DNA of 64,000 nt from assembly GCF_024436435.1 (NCBI RefSeq), contig NZ_JAFMZP010000004.1, forward strand, positions 186,001 through 250,000. Direction: 5' to 3'. The stretch comes from Desertivirga xinjiangensis (lineage in GTDB: Bacteria > Bacteroidota > Bacteroidia > Sphingobacteriales > Sphingobacteriaceae). Below the pieces are notes generated by a model that saw only the letters and a list, made by a program, of their open reading frames with translations, made no database searches and was not told where the DNA came from. Below are positions 26,314 through 34,341 of this stretch, one piece after another; position 1 is the first letter of the stretch; every line of letters begins with the position of its first letter. The position numbers and the translations under genes are program-made.

Positions 26314-26904
26314 CTAAATGGTGGATGATGGTCTAGGCACAGCCTTCGCCACTTCCACTTCACCAAACACATCTCCAAAGCGAAGAAAGGTATCGTGCGC
26401 ACTTTGTATGACCAGCGCTTCTTCGTTCTCACTTTTTGCGATGTTATTAAGTACCTCCGTAAACAACGCCCATTTTTGTCCCGACGCTTCACCGTAGCCG
26501 CTGAAGAAAGAGAAACCTTTACTTAACCCTGCCTTTTCCAGCATTTGTACAATATAAGGACCGCCCATAATTGAACCCTCCAGCACATAAAGTGCCCCGA
26601 TAGCCTGCGGGATATTATTTATCGCTGGTGTAAGGCAATCAGGCAGTTCATCCACGCAGGCACCCAAAGCTTCAATATCGGCTTTTATATAAGATGAATT
26701 GCGCCGTTCTGCAAGGTCAGGCAATATTTCAGTTGTAATATATGGGGCCACCGCCTTCTCCACAGCATTGAAATAAGCATAGAAATGTGTTAACAGATTA
26801 GCATAGTCTGCTTCATTGCGAATTGCTTTGATACGCAATACAACCTTTTTTTCCACTTGCTGGTGTGGAACCCTGGTGGCTTCTTTAATTTTCGTACTTA
26901 ACAT
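26314..26904 (-). CDS. Biliverdin-producing heme oxygenase-like protein
   Basis: This soluble 196-residue all-helical protein has the expected proximal heme ligand His14 (VPHQQVEKKV). The distal-helix glycines lie in YVLEGSIMGGPYI near residues 108-120. The family opens heme to biliverdin, releasing iron and CO, for iron recovery or bilin chromophore supply. No phytochrome gene is adjacent. It diverges from the beta-propeller gene, and the 132-base gap holds the 19-base operator-like repeat, so it may answer to the same regulator. Confidence 0.88.
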   Translation of the reverse strand: MLSTKIKEATRVPHQQVEKKVVLRIKAIRNEADYANLLTHFYAYFNAVEKAVAPYITTEILPDLAERRNSSYIKADIEALGACVDELPDCLTPAINNIPQAIGALYVLEGSIMGGPYIVQMLEKAGLSKGFSFFSGYGEASGQKWALFTEVLNNIAKSENEEALVIQSAHDTFLRFGDVFGEVEVAKAVPRPSSTI

Positions 26905-26979
26905 ATTCTGAAGTAAAAATGATCAATCTATCTGGCTATAACGTAAGTAGAGCTCAATTTTGATGCTCAGCAGTAAATA

Positions 26980-26998
26980 ATTCCCAATTCTTTCCAGT
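26980..26998 (+). promoter_or_regulatory. Operator-like 19-base repeat, copy 1
   Basis: ATTCCCAATTCTTTCCAGT here is identical to 29924-29942 before the PepSY-like gene. Inside it TTCCCA and TTTCCA begin exactly 10 bases apart, one helical turn, as in tandem OmpR-type sites. Similarity continues past it into TTCGG..G.TATCTT, so the promoter core may be shared. It sits between the divergent heme oxygenase and propeller genes. Confidence 0.65.
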
Positions 26999-27036
26999 AT
27001 TCGGGCGTATCTTGCTTTATTAATTAACCGAAGAAT

Positions 27037-27900
27037 ATGCGGACAGCAATTTTTATAACAGCTTTTATTGTCATATCGACAGTCACAGCTTTTCTGATAC
27101 GACTAAGTGGAGAAGCCAAAAAGGCGGATTCACCTGAGAAATCCCAGACCATAGGAATTAACCCTCCGGTAAAAAATCGCTGGGAACTTCCGGACGTTTT
27201 AAAAGAAATATCCGGGATAGATTTCCTTGACCAGGATCGCGTAGCATGTATTCAGGATGAAGCAGGGACAATATTCATTTATAACCTTCGCAGTAGCAAA
27301 ATTGAAAAGGAGATTCCTTTTGCCGGCGACGGCGATTATGAAGGTATCGCTCTTCATGGGCATGATGCTTATGTGCTGCGTTCCGACGGGCGGATATTCG
27401 AGGTAGCTAATTTCATGAAGGACGCCAAAGTTCAGGAATACTTAACTCCACTTACAGCAAAACATGACACAGAGGGCTTATCCCTGGATAAAAAGAATAA
27501 CCGCCTGCTGATTACAATAAAAGGATATGAGCCGGATCAAAAAGATTTCAAGGGCGTTTATGCATTCAATCTCTCCACTCGTCAGCTAGAGAAAGAACCG
27601 GTATTCAAGGTTGATCTGAACCACCCCCACCTGGAAGGGTTTAAGAAGAAGAAAAAAGCAAGCTTTAACCCTTCTGATATTGCCTTGCATCCGGGGAAGG
27701 ATGAAATCTATCTTGTAGAAGGTTCCAAGCCAAAGATCCTGATAATGGATTTTTCAGGCAACATAAACAGAGTCCAGGAATTTGAGGGTGCAGATTTTAC
27801 ACAACCCGAAGGTATCGCTTTTGCTCCGGATGGGACCCTGTATATTTCTAACGAAGGGAAAGATAAAAAGGGGAACATCCTTCATGTGAGCGATTTTTGA
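27037..27900 (+). CDS. SdiA-regulated/phytase-like beta-propeller protein, membrane-anchored
   Basis: This 287-residue protein has an N-terminal membrane helix (IFITAFIVISTVTAFLI) and a single propeller resembling the SdiA-regulated family. Repeated blade motifs include EISGIDFLDQDRVAC, DYEGIALHGHDAYVL, DTEGLSLDKKNNRLL, NPSDIALHPGKDEIYL and QPEGIAFAPDGTLYISNEG. The last resembles the acidic ends of phytase-like and strictosidine-synthase-like blades. No enzymatic function is established. It directly precedes the two-component genes (65-base gap) and shares an operator-like sequence with the PepSY-like gene downstream of them, suggesting that it belongs to that regulon. Confidence 0.82.
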   Translation: MRTAIFITAFIVISTVTAFLIRLSGEAKKADSPEKSQTIGINPPVKNRWELPDVLKEISGIDFLDQDRVACIQDEAGTIFIYNLRSSKIEKEIPFAGDGDYEGIALHGHDAYVLRSDGRIFEVANFMKDAKVQEYLTPLTAKHDTEGLSLDKKNNRLLITIKGYEPDQKDFKGVYAFNLSTRQLEKEPVFKVDLNHPHLEGFKKKKKASFNPSDIALHPGKDEIYLVEGSKPKILIMDFSGNINRVQEFEGADFTQPEGIAFAPDGTLYISNEGKDKKGNILHVSDF

Positions 27901-27965
27901 TTCAGAAATCTGAGGGGTGCTACTCTTAACTCAACAATTTTGTTCGATTTTACTTTATTTGAATA

Positions 27966-28652
27966 ATGAAAGTATTAATTGTTGAGGACGAACCTGAAAT
28001 GCTCGAAGTAATTGCACAGGCCCTTGAGCAAGAAGATCTCCTGGTAGAAAAGGCGACGGATTATTTCTCCGCTCTGCATAAAATTGTTTCGTATGAATAC
28101 GATTGTATAATTCTCGACATTTCACTTCCGGGAGGGTCAGGTCTGGCTTTGCTAAAAGAGCTTAAGAATATGCAGAAAACCGAGGGTGTGCTTATTGTGT
28201 CAGCTAAAGATTCGGTTGATGATAAGGTTATAGGCTTGCAGGCCGGTGCCGATGATTATCTTTCAAAGCCCTTTCATCAGGCAGAACTGATCGCGCGGAC
28301 TAAAGCCATTTTAAGGCGTAAAAATTCATTTTCCTTAACGCTTTTAAACGTGTCTGACCTGTCGGTCGATACCGAAAGCCGGCAAGTACAGGCGAATGGC
28401 TCAGAGCTTCAGTTGAACCGTAAGGAATACGAAATATTACTGTATCTGTGCGTAAATAGCGGACGCCTGGTAAGCCGCACAGCCCTGGCAGAAAAGGTTT
28501 GGGGAGATAATGTTGATATAGCCGATAACTTTGACTTTATTTATTCCCAAATTAAAAACCTGCGAAAGAAACTAAAAGAGTCCGGTTCAACGGTAAAGAT
28601 TGAGGCTGTTTATGGTATAGGCTACAAACTCACAGCCAATGAAGCTACTTAA
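27966..28652 (+). CDS. OmpR/PhoB-family response regulator
   Basis: This 228-residue regulator has a receiver domain with the acidic pocket in VEDEPE and phosphoacceptor Asp51 in IILDISLPGG. Lys lies in DDYLSKPF, and a winged-helix DNA-binding domain covers about 130-225 (LNRKEYEILLYLC, YGIGYKL). It overlaps the kinase gene by 14 bases. OmpR-type proteins bind direct repeats one helical turn apart, which is the structure of the repeats found on both sides of this operon, so those are its probable targets. Confidence 0.95.
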   Translation: MKVLIVEDEPEMLEVIAQALEQEDLLVEKATDYFSALHKIVSYEYDCIILDISLPGGSGLALLKELKNMQKTEGVLIVSAKDSVDDKVIGLQAGADDYLSKPFHQAELIARTKAILRRKNSFSLTLLNVSDLSVDTESRQVQANGSELQLNRKEYEILLYLCVNSGRLVSRTALAEKVWGDNVDIADNFDFIYSQIKNLRKKLKESGSTVKIEAVYGIGYKLTANEAT

Positions 28653-29910
28653 TTATACCAGTTCATGGTTTGCGCTGCTTCTGCTTATCATCATTCCGGT
28701 TTGGGCGGGTGTGTTTTATTTTACCATACTGGATGAAATTTACGACAGTATGGATGACGGCCTTGAAAATCAGAAGATACTGGTAATAGAAAAAGCATAT
28801 CAGGACTCAAGTATTGTCAACAAACAGACGTTTGGAGAAGGGTACTACGCTTTTACGCCCGTTGATCCGGAAAAAGCGTTGAAATTTCAAGATATCTACC
28901 TGGATACCCTGATGTACATGAAGAATGAGGATGAGTTCGAGCCGGTACGCATGCTGAAGACAGCATTTCATCTAAACGGTCATTACTATCATCTTCGCCT
29001 CATTACTTCCATGGTTGAGGAAGATGATCTCATTTCTGTATTACTATATGCACTGGCTGGGCTTTATATCGGGCTGGTTTGCACAATTTTGATTTTAAAT
29101 CAGCTGCTCATCAAACGTGTGTGGCTGCCGTTTTATGGGTTGATTGACAAACTAAAGCACTTTAAGCTTAATGGTCCTGATACTTTTGTTCCTCCTCCCA
29201 CGAAAATTGATGAATTCATTTTATTGAACTCAACCGTTCGGAAACTGATCCAGTCCAACATCGACACCTATCAAAGTCAAAAACAGTTTACTGAAAATGC
29301 TTCACATGAATTGCAGACTCCGCTTGCAATCGGGATTAATAAACTCGAGCTGCTGGCGCAGGAAGCAGATCTGAAGCCTCAACAGGCAGCTTACATCGAA
29401 TCGGCAATGAACAACCTCGAACGCATGAAGCGTTTGAACTCCTCCCTGCTTTTGATGTCGAAAATTGAAAACAACCAGTTTGGTGACCGCGTGGCAGTAA
29501 ACGTCAATCAAACCGTCTATCAGCTTTTGGAAGACCTGACAGACATGGTGGAATACCGGCAGATAACCATTCAGACACATGATCATATGGAACTGATATG
29601 GGAGTTGAACAAGGGGCTCGCCGACATTCTGCTAAGCAACCTCCTTAAAAATGCAATATTTCATAATAAACCAGGAGGGCAGATAACCATTCAATTCAGT
29701 AATGGGGTGCTAAAGATCAGCAATAACGGAGAACCTCGGGAGTTGGACCGGAACCAGATATTCGAACGCTTCTATAAAGGCAGTGAATCTACCAGCCGTT
29801 CCGGCCTGGGCCTGGCGATTGCACGGGTGATAGCCCAGAACTGTAGGCTTATTTTAGATTATGAATATGATGCAGTAAGCTATACGCATTCTTTTACTCT
29901 GACCCAATAG
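28639..29910 (+). CDS. Sensor histidine kinase
   Basis: This 423-residue kinase has membrane helices at about 9-31 and 135-157. They enclose a periplasmic sensor of about 100 residues rich in acidic groups. The HisKA box is ENASHELQTPLAIG with His223. The ATPase domain has N (LLKNAIFHNKPGG), a modified G1 region (LKISNNGEP rather than DxGxG) and G2 (GLGLAIARVI). It pairs with the response regulator by overlap. The signal is unknown; coupling with a PepSY-like exported protein suggests an envelope cue. Confidence 0.95.
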   Translation: MKLLNYTSSWFALLLLIIIPVWAGVFYFTILDEIYDSMDDGLENQKILVIEKAYQDSSIVNKQTFGEGYYAFTPVDPEKALKFQDIYLDTLMYMKNEDEFEPVRMLKTAFHLNGHYYHLRLITSMVEEDDLISVLLYALAGLYIGLVCTILILNQLLIKRVWLPFYGLIDKLKHFKLNGPDTFVPPPTKIDEFILLNSTVRKLIQSNIDTYQSQKQFTENASHELQTPLAIGINKLELLAQEADLKPQQAAYIESAMNNLERMKRLNSSLLLMSKIENNQFGDRVAVNVNQTVYQLLEDLTDMVEYRQITIQTHDHMELIWELNKGLADILLSNLLKNAIFHNKPGGQITIQFSNGVLKISNNGEPRELDRNQIFERFYKGSESTSRSGLGLAIARVIAQNCRLILDYEYDAVSYTHSFTLTQ

Positions 29911-29923
29911 AGATACTAACCAT

Positions 29924-29942
29924 ATTCCCAATTCTTTCCAGT
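29924..29942 (+). promoter_or_regulatory. Operator-like 19-base repeat, copy 2
   Basis: This is identical to 26980-26998 and lies 57 bases before the PepSY-like gene, just after the kinase stop codon. TTCCCA (29925) and TTTCCA (29935) are 10 bases apart. A TATCTTTA segment at about 29949 could be the -7 box. Confidence 0.65.
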
Positions 29943-29998
29943 TTCGGCCGATATCTTTACAGAATAATATTAAGGTTTTATCTTTTAATAAATTGCAA

Positions 29999-30445
29999 AT
30001 GAAAAAGTTAATATTGAATTCGATAGCAGGTTTGGCCACCTTCGCTGCCTGCAGTCAGGATATTCCTGCAACTGAAGTTCCTTCCGTAGTTGTGAATGCA
30101 TTTAATTCAAGCTTTAAAAACGCTACGGATGTCGAGTGGGAAAAACATAATAATTTGTATGAGGTCGATTTTGAGATCAACCGTACTGATTTTACGGCCC
30201 TTATTGATCCTAAAGGTGCGTTGGTAATGAAGAGACAGGATTTGCCTGCACGATCAATTCCCTTGCCTGTGAAGTCGGCAGTCAACGCCAAATACAAAGG
30301 CTATAGGATCGATGATGCCGACCTCCTGGAAAAAGCAGGTAAACGATATTACCAGTTAGAACTGGAAGGAAATGGTAAAATGGATCAAAAAATAGTACTG
30401 ACAGATACTGGGGCTGAAACTTCCGATATTAAATATTGGGATTGA
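29999..30445 (+). CDS. PepSY-like (BLIP-type fold) lipoprotein
   Basis: This 148-residue exported protein has a lipobox TFAAC (Cys18). It contains two PepSY-like halves of the kind with VVNAFNSSFKNATDVEWEKH and AVNAKYKGYRIDDADLLEK, each followed by a strand pair (YEVDFEINR, YYQLELEGNG). PepSY-like proteins are periplasmic and often neighbour two-component systems in Bacteroidota; the molecular role is unknown. ATG at 29999 is preferred over the TTG two codons earlier. It carries its own upstream operator-like copy and ends in a hairpin. Confidence 0.88.
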   Translation: MKKLILNSIAGLATFAACSQDIPATEVPSVVVNAFNSSFKNATDVEWEKHNNLYEVDFEINRTDFTALIDPKGALVMKRQDLPARSIPLPVKSAVNAKYKGYRIDDADLLEKAGKRYYQLELEGNGKMDQKIVLTDTGAETSDIKYWD

Positions 30446-30453
30446 TCCAGCCC

Positions 30454-30502
30454 ATGACCGCGCTAATGGTCCGGCCACGTTCAGACCATTAGGCGCTGTC
30501 AT
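30454..30502 (+). terminator. Hairpin after the PepSY-like gene
   Basis: TAATGGTC (30464-30471) pairs with GACCATTA (30484-30491), extended by CGC/GCG and ATGAC/GTCAT outer pairings. The downstream T content is modest, so it is a probable but not textbook terminator. Confidence 0.55.
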
Positions 30503-30554
30503 CTTGTTCACTTAGGTTTTGTTCCTTCCTGCTGGATCAGTAATTCATAGCTTC

Positions 30555-30580
30555 GCTAGCGCACTCGTGTCGCGTAGTGC
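30555..30580. repeat. Element B half copy
   Basis: This 26-base segment (GCTAGCGCACTCGTGTCGCG and on) matches the right arm of the palindrome at 25331-25351 with a few changes. No left arm is seen nearby, so it is a solitary half. It sits in the 697-base gap before susC of locus 2. Confidence 0.6.
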
Positions 30581-30784
30581 TCAACCATCAAACACTTTAA
30601 ATTCTCCTTTCATGCAGAGCTTAACGACCCAGTCATCTTTTAGTTAATATCTCATTTCCCTCCTTCTTCAACCAGTGATTTATGGCCATTCCTGCTCAAA
30701 AAAACCGATTTTCTGCACGATTGTTCCAATGGGAAATATAACCCGCATTTTGGTATTTGTAACCCTTTGTTAGCTTGTGGTTTA

Positions 30785-30817
30785 TTGTGCCATTGCGGGT
30801 GTACTGATCTATCTTTG
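30785..30817 (+). promoter_or_regulatory. Bacteroidota-type promoter upstream of a 40-residue frame
   Basis: TATCTTTG at 30810-30817 fits TAnnTTTG exactly. ATTG with TTG at 30785-30787 lies 22 bases upstream as a possible -33 box. Transcription near 30824 would read a short frame at 30850 and may continue into susC at 31143. Confidence 0.55.
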
Positions 30818-30849
30818 TATTACCAATAAAGCCAAAACAACCAATTTAT

Positions 30850-30972
30850 ATGCGCGAAATTTTACAAGCATCTAGTCCTATGTGGGATTTGATTTGCAAT
30901 TCCCCCTCTGTCGCTTTTATTCAAAAACACATTCCTCCGGAATTTCCGGTTGCTCCTGATACAGACAGTTGA
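30850..30972 (+). CDS. Possible 40-residue small protein or leader frame before susC
   Basis: This ATG is the first after the predicted transcription start and opens a 40-codon frame. The peptide starts MREILQASSPMWDLICNSP, is not hydrophobic, and has no signal peptide and only one cysteine. It is not recognised. It may be a real small protein, a leader frame for susC about 170 bases downstream, or a chance frame. Placement on a consensus promoter is the only support. Confidence 0.3.
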   Translation: MREILQASSPMWDLICNSPSVAFIQKHIPPEFPVAPDTDS

Positions 30973-31142
30973 GTCCGAATTTTTGCATCTGTTTCTATTA
31001 GAAATGCTATAGCCAGTAAGGTCGTGCATCTATCAGATCCGGTTAAACCTTGTACGGCTTTTAAAGTATCGGTCATACGAACAATGTGTATCGTAAAATT
31101 TAATCTTAATCAATTACAATATACCTGAAATCAATCTTTATT

Positions 31143-34100
31143 ATGAGAAAAGTAAACCTATTACTCTGTGCGCTGCTTGTCCATGTGGCGGCATTCTCGC
31201 AGACCCGCCTCATAACCGGGAAGGTTACCGATAAGAGCGGGGAGACCCTTATCGGAGTAAGTGTAAACATCAAAGGCACCCAAAAGGGTGCCAGTACCGA
31301 TGCCAGTGGTGCCTTTAAACTGAATATTCCTACAGAAGGAAGTACTACCCTTGTTTTTACCTATATAGGTTATAAAACGAAAGAGTTACAGGCCGGTACA
31401 CAAACCCAGTTAAACGTAGTGCTGGAGGAATCCACTAATAGTCTGGAAGAAGTGGTGGTTATTGGTTACGGTTCCGTTAGAAAGAAAGACTTAACCGGTG
31501 CTGTAGGAACCGTAAGTGCGGATGTAATTGCCGCTGCCCCGGTTTCATCCGCCTTGGAGGCGATCTCTGGACGGGTCGCCGGTGTACATATTGCCACAAC
31601 TGAAGGTTCCCCAGATGCTGAAATGTCTGTAAGGGTTCGGGGCGGAACATCGATCACCAGTGACAATACCCCGCTTTTTATTGTGGATGGATTCCCTGTA
31701 AACTCTATAGCCGACATCGCTCCTCAGGATATCGAAAGTATAAGTATTTTGAAAGATGCCTCTTCTACTGCGATCTATGGTGCACGGGGAGCAAACGGAG
31801 TAGTTCTGGTGACAACCAAGGGTGGGACAGGCGGAAAAACCAGTATAAGTTATAACGCTTTTACCGGCACAAGGAAACTGGCAAAAAAACTAGATGTCCT
31901 TTCACCATTGGACTATGCAACCTGGCAGTACGAGCGAGCTCTTCTGGCCGAACAACCTGAGAATTATACAAAATATTTTGGAAATTATCAGGATATAGAC
32001 ATGTATGCCAACGCTCCGGCCAACGACTGGCAGGATCTGGTTTTTGGACGTACTGGAACTACTTTTAACCAAAACCTCAATATCAGTGGAGGAGGCGAAA
32101 AAACTAAATTCAGCCTGAGTCACAGCTATGTGAAGGATAAAGCTATTATGCAGCTTTCCGGGTTTCAGAGGCACAATGTGAATTTCAAGCTTAATCACAA
32201 GCTTTACGATAAACTTGTGCTGGATTTTAGCGCCAGGTATGCTGATACCAGAACCGAAGGTGGTGGTGCCAACGAGCAGAATGAAAAATCTTCTGCAGAT
32301 TCACGTTTGAAATATGCGATGATCTATCCTTCGATCCCTGTCTCCGGGCTAACCAACTCGACTGAAACAGATGACGCATTTAACTTATATAACCCACTCG
32401 TGGCACTTTCAGACAATGACCAGTTTGTGCAGCGAAAAACATATAATCTAAACGGAGCTTTAACCTACGAACTCGTCAAAGATCTAAAATTGCGTTCTGA
32501 GGTTGGCTACGACGGTTTTAGGGACGATCAGGATCGCTTCTACGGAGCGACGACCTATTATGTTTCAAATATACCTGCGGAAGGAGATAAAGGACTTCCT
32601 GCGCTTATTTTTACAAACACAAACCGTAATGGATTCCGCAATACGAATACATTAAACTACGATCTGAAAAAGTTCCTGAATAAAGACCACCGTCTTAATG
32701 TGATGTTGGGGCAGGAATATCTGATTAGAAAAGAATTGGTTGCTACAAATGTGGTACACGGCTTTCCGTCGACCTTTGACTTTGCTGATGCACGCAGACT
32801 ATCCACTCAGGGAACACCAAATTCCATTCAGAACTTCTTCCAGCCTGATTATAAGATATTCTCACTTTTTGGCCGCGCAAGTTATGATTTCAAAGGAAAG
32901 TACCTGCTAACGACGACATTCAGGGCTGATGGATCGTCTAAATTTGTGGAGCCTAATCGCTGGGGTTATTTTCCATCCGCCTCGGCTGCATGGAGAATCT
33001 CGCAGGAGGAATTTATGGAAGGTACTAAATCATGGTTGAATGATCTGAAGATCCGCGCTAGCTATGGTGTTGCAGGAAATGATAACATCCCCTTAGGTGT
33101 TTCTCGTCCTGCGATGATTAACTCCAATACCACATGGGTTAGCGGGTTTGACAGCTATTGGGCTGCGTCAAAAACAATGCCCAACGAAACTCTGAAGTGG
33201 GAAACCACCACTACAAGGAACATAGGTGCAGACATTTCAGCTTTCAACGGACGCCTTAACGGAACCATTGATGCCTACCTGAATAATACCACGGACCTCT
33301 TGCTGGGGGTATTGATAGGAGGAACAGGCTATGATGTTCAGTACCGTAACGTCGGCGAAACGCAAAATAAGGGTTTGGAGCTTTCACTTAGTTATAACGC
33401 TATTAAACAAAAAAACTTTGACCTGAGTGTAAATGCTAATATCTCATTCAATCGCAATAAGGTGATTGATCTTGCAGGAATGCTCAGTTATCCGGGATCC
33501 TCAGATTGGGCGTCCACTGAGATAGGTGTGGATTACCGGCTTTTCGAGGGCTCGCCGATCGGACAGATCTGGGGCTATCAGAATGACGGAAGATATGAGG
33601 TGTCAGATTTTTCAGGCTACGATGCTGCTGCCGAGAAATGGCTTTTGAAGGACGGGGTAGCCGATGCTTCTGCGGTGGTTGGAACTATCCGCCCGGGCAC
33701 CATGAAGCTTAAAGACCTGGACGGAGACGGTAAAGTGCTCCAGTCTGATCTTGACAAAACCCGGATCGGTAACACTTTACCCTTAAATACCGGTGGTTTT
33801 TCGATCAATTCTCGCATTTTCAACTTTGATTTGAGCGCTTATTTCAACTGGAGTTATGGTAACGATGTTTACAATGCCAATAAAATCGAGTACACATCAA
33901 CCAGTAAGTATCATTCACGTAATATGATCTCTGTAATGGAGAGCGGGCAGCGCTGGACAAACCTCCGTGCTGATGGAACCCTGAGTAATGATCCTGCGGA
34001 GCTGGAGGCAATGAATGCAAATACTTCACTTTGGTCGCCTTATATGAGCCGTTTTGTATTAAGCGATTGGGGAGTGGAAGATGGCTCTTTTTTAAGATTG

Positions 34101-34328
34101 GGAACACTCACTCTTGGTTACACTTTGCCAAAAGCTATTACAAGCAAACTGAAAATGGGATCGGTTAGATTCTACGCTTCCGGTTATAATTTATGGTTAT
34201 TGACAAATTACAGCGGCTTTGATCCGGAAGTATCCACCAGACGCAGAACTCAGCTTACTCCGGGTGTTGACTACTCCGCTTATCCAAAAAGCCGCTCTTA
34301 CTTATTCGGTTTAAATGTGAATTTCTAA
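31143..34328 (+). CDS. SusC-family TonB-dependent glycan transporter (locus 2)
   Basis: This 1061-residue outer-membrane transporter has a signal peptide ending AAFSQ and a carboxypeptidase-regulatory-like domain (about 22-98). The signature EEVVVIGYGSVRKKDLTGAVG is followed by a plug with VRVRGGTSI and ILKDASSTAIYGARGANG, and a barrel ending FGLNVNF. It is 13 bases before susD. It is clearly distinct from the locus 1 SusC, so it should carry a different glycan. The nearest candidate controller is the hybrid regulator at 37886-41932. Confidence 0.96.
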   Translation: MRKVNLLLCALLVHVAAFSQTRLITGKVTDKSGETLIGVSVNIKGTQKGASTDASGAFKLNIPTEGSTTLVFTYIGYKTKELQAGTQTQLNVVLEESTNSLEEVVVIGYGSVRKKDLTGAVGTVSADVIAAAPVSSALEAISGRVAGVHIATTEGSPDAEMSVRVRGGTSITSDNTPLFIVDGFPVNSIADIAPQDIESISILKDASSTAIYGARGANGVVLVTTKGGTGGKTSISYNAFTGTRKLAKKLDVLSPLDYATWQYERALLAEQPENYTKYFGNYQDIDMYANAPANDWQDLVFGRTGTTFNQNLNISGGGEKTKFSLSHSYVKDKAIMQLSGFQRHNVNFKLNHKLYDKLVLDFSARYADTRTEGGGANEQNEKSSADSRLKYAMIYPSIPVSGLTNSTETDDAFNLYNPLVALSDNDQFVQRKTYNLNGALTYELVKDLKLRSEVGYDGFRDDQDRFYGATTYYVSNIPAEGDKGLPALIFTNTNRNGFRNTNTLNYDLKKFLNKDHRLNVMLGQEYLIRKELVATNVVHGFPSTFDFADARRLSTQGTPNSIQNFFQPDYKIFSLFGRASYDFKGKYLLTTTFRADGSSKFVEPNRWGYFPSASAAWRISQEEFMEGTKSWLNDLKIRASYGVAGNDNIPLGVSRPAMINSNTTWVSGFDSYWAASKTMPNETLKWETTTTRNIGADISAFNGRLNGTIDAYLNNTTDLLLGVLIGGTGYDVQYRNVGETQNKGLELSLSYNAIKQKNFDLSVNANISFNRNKVIDLAGMLSYPGSSDWASTEIGVDYRLFEGSPIGQIWGYQNDGRYEVSDFSGYDAAAEKWLLKDGVADASAVVGTIRPGTMKLKDLDGDGKVLQSDLDKTRIGNTLPLNTGGFSINSRIFNFDLSAYFNWSYGNDVYNANKIEYTSTSKYHSRNMISVMESGQRWTNLRADGTLSNDPAELEAMNANTSLWSPYMSRFVLSDWGVEDGSFLRLGTLTLGYTLPKAITSKLKMGSVRFYASGYNLWLLTNYSGFDPEVSTRRRTQLTPGVDYSAYPKSRSYLFGLNVNF

Positions 34329-34341
34329 TGATCCAACAATT

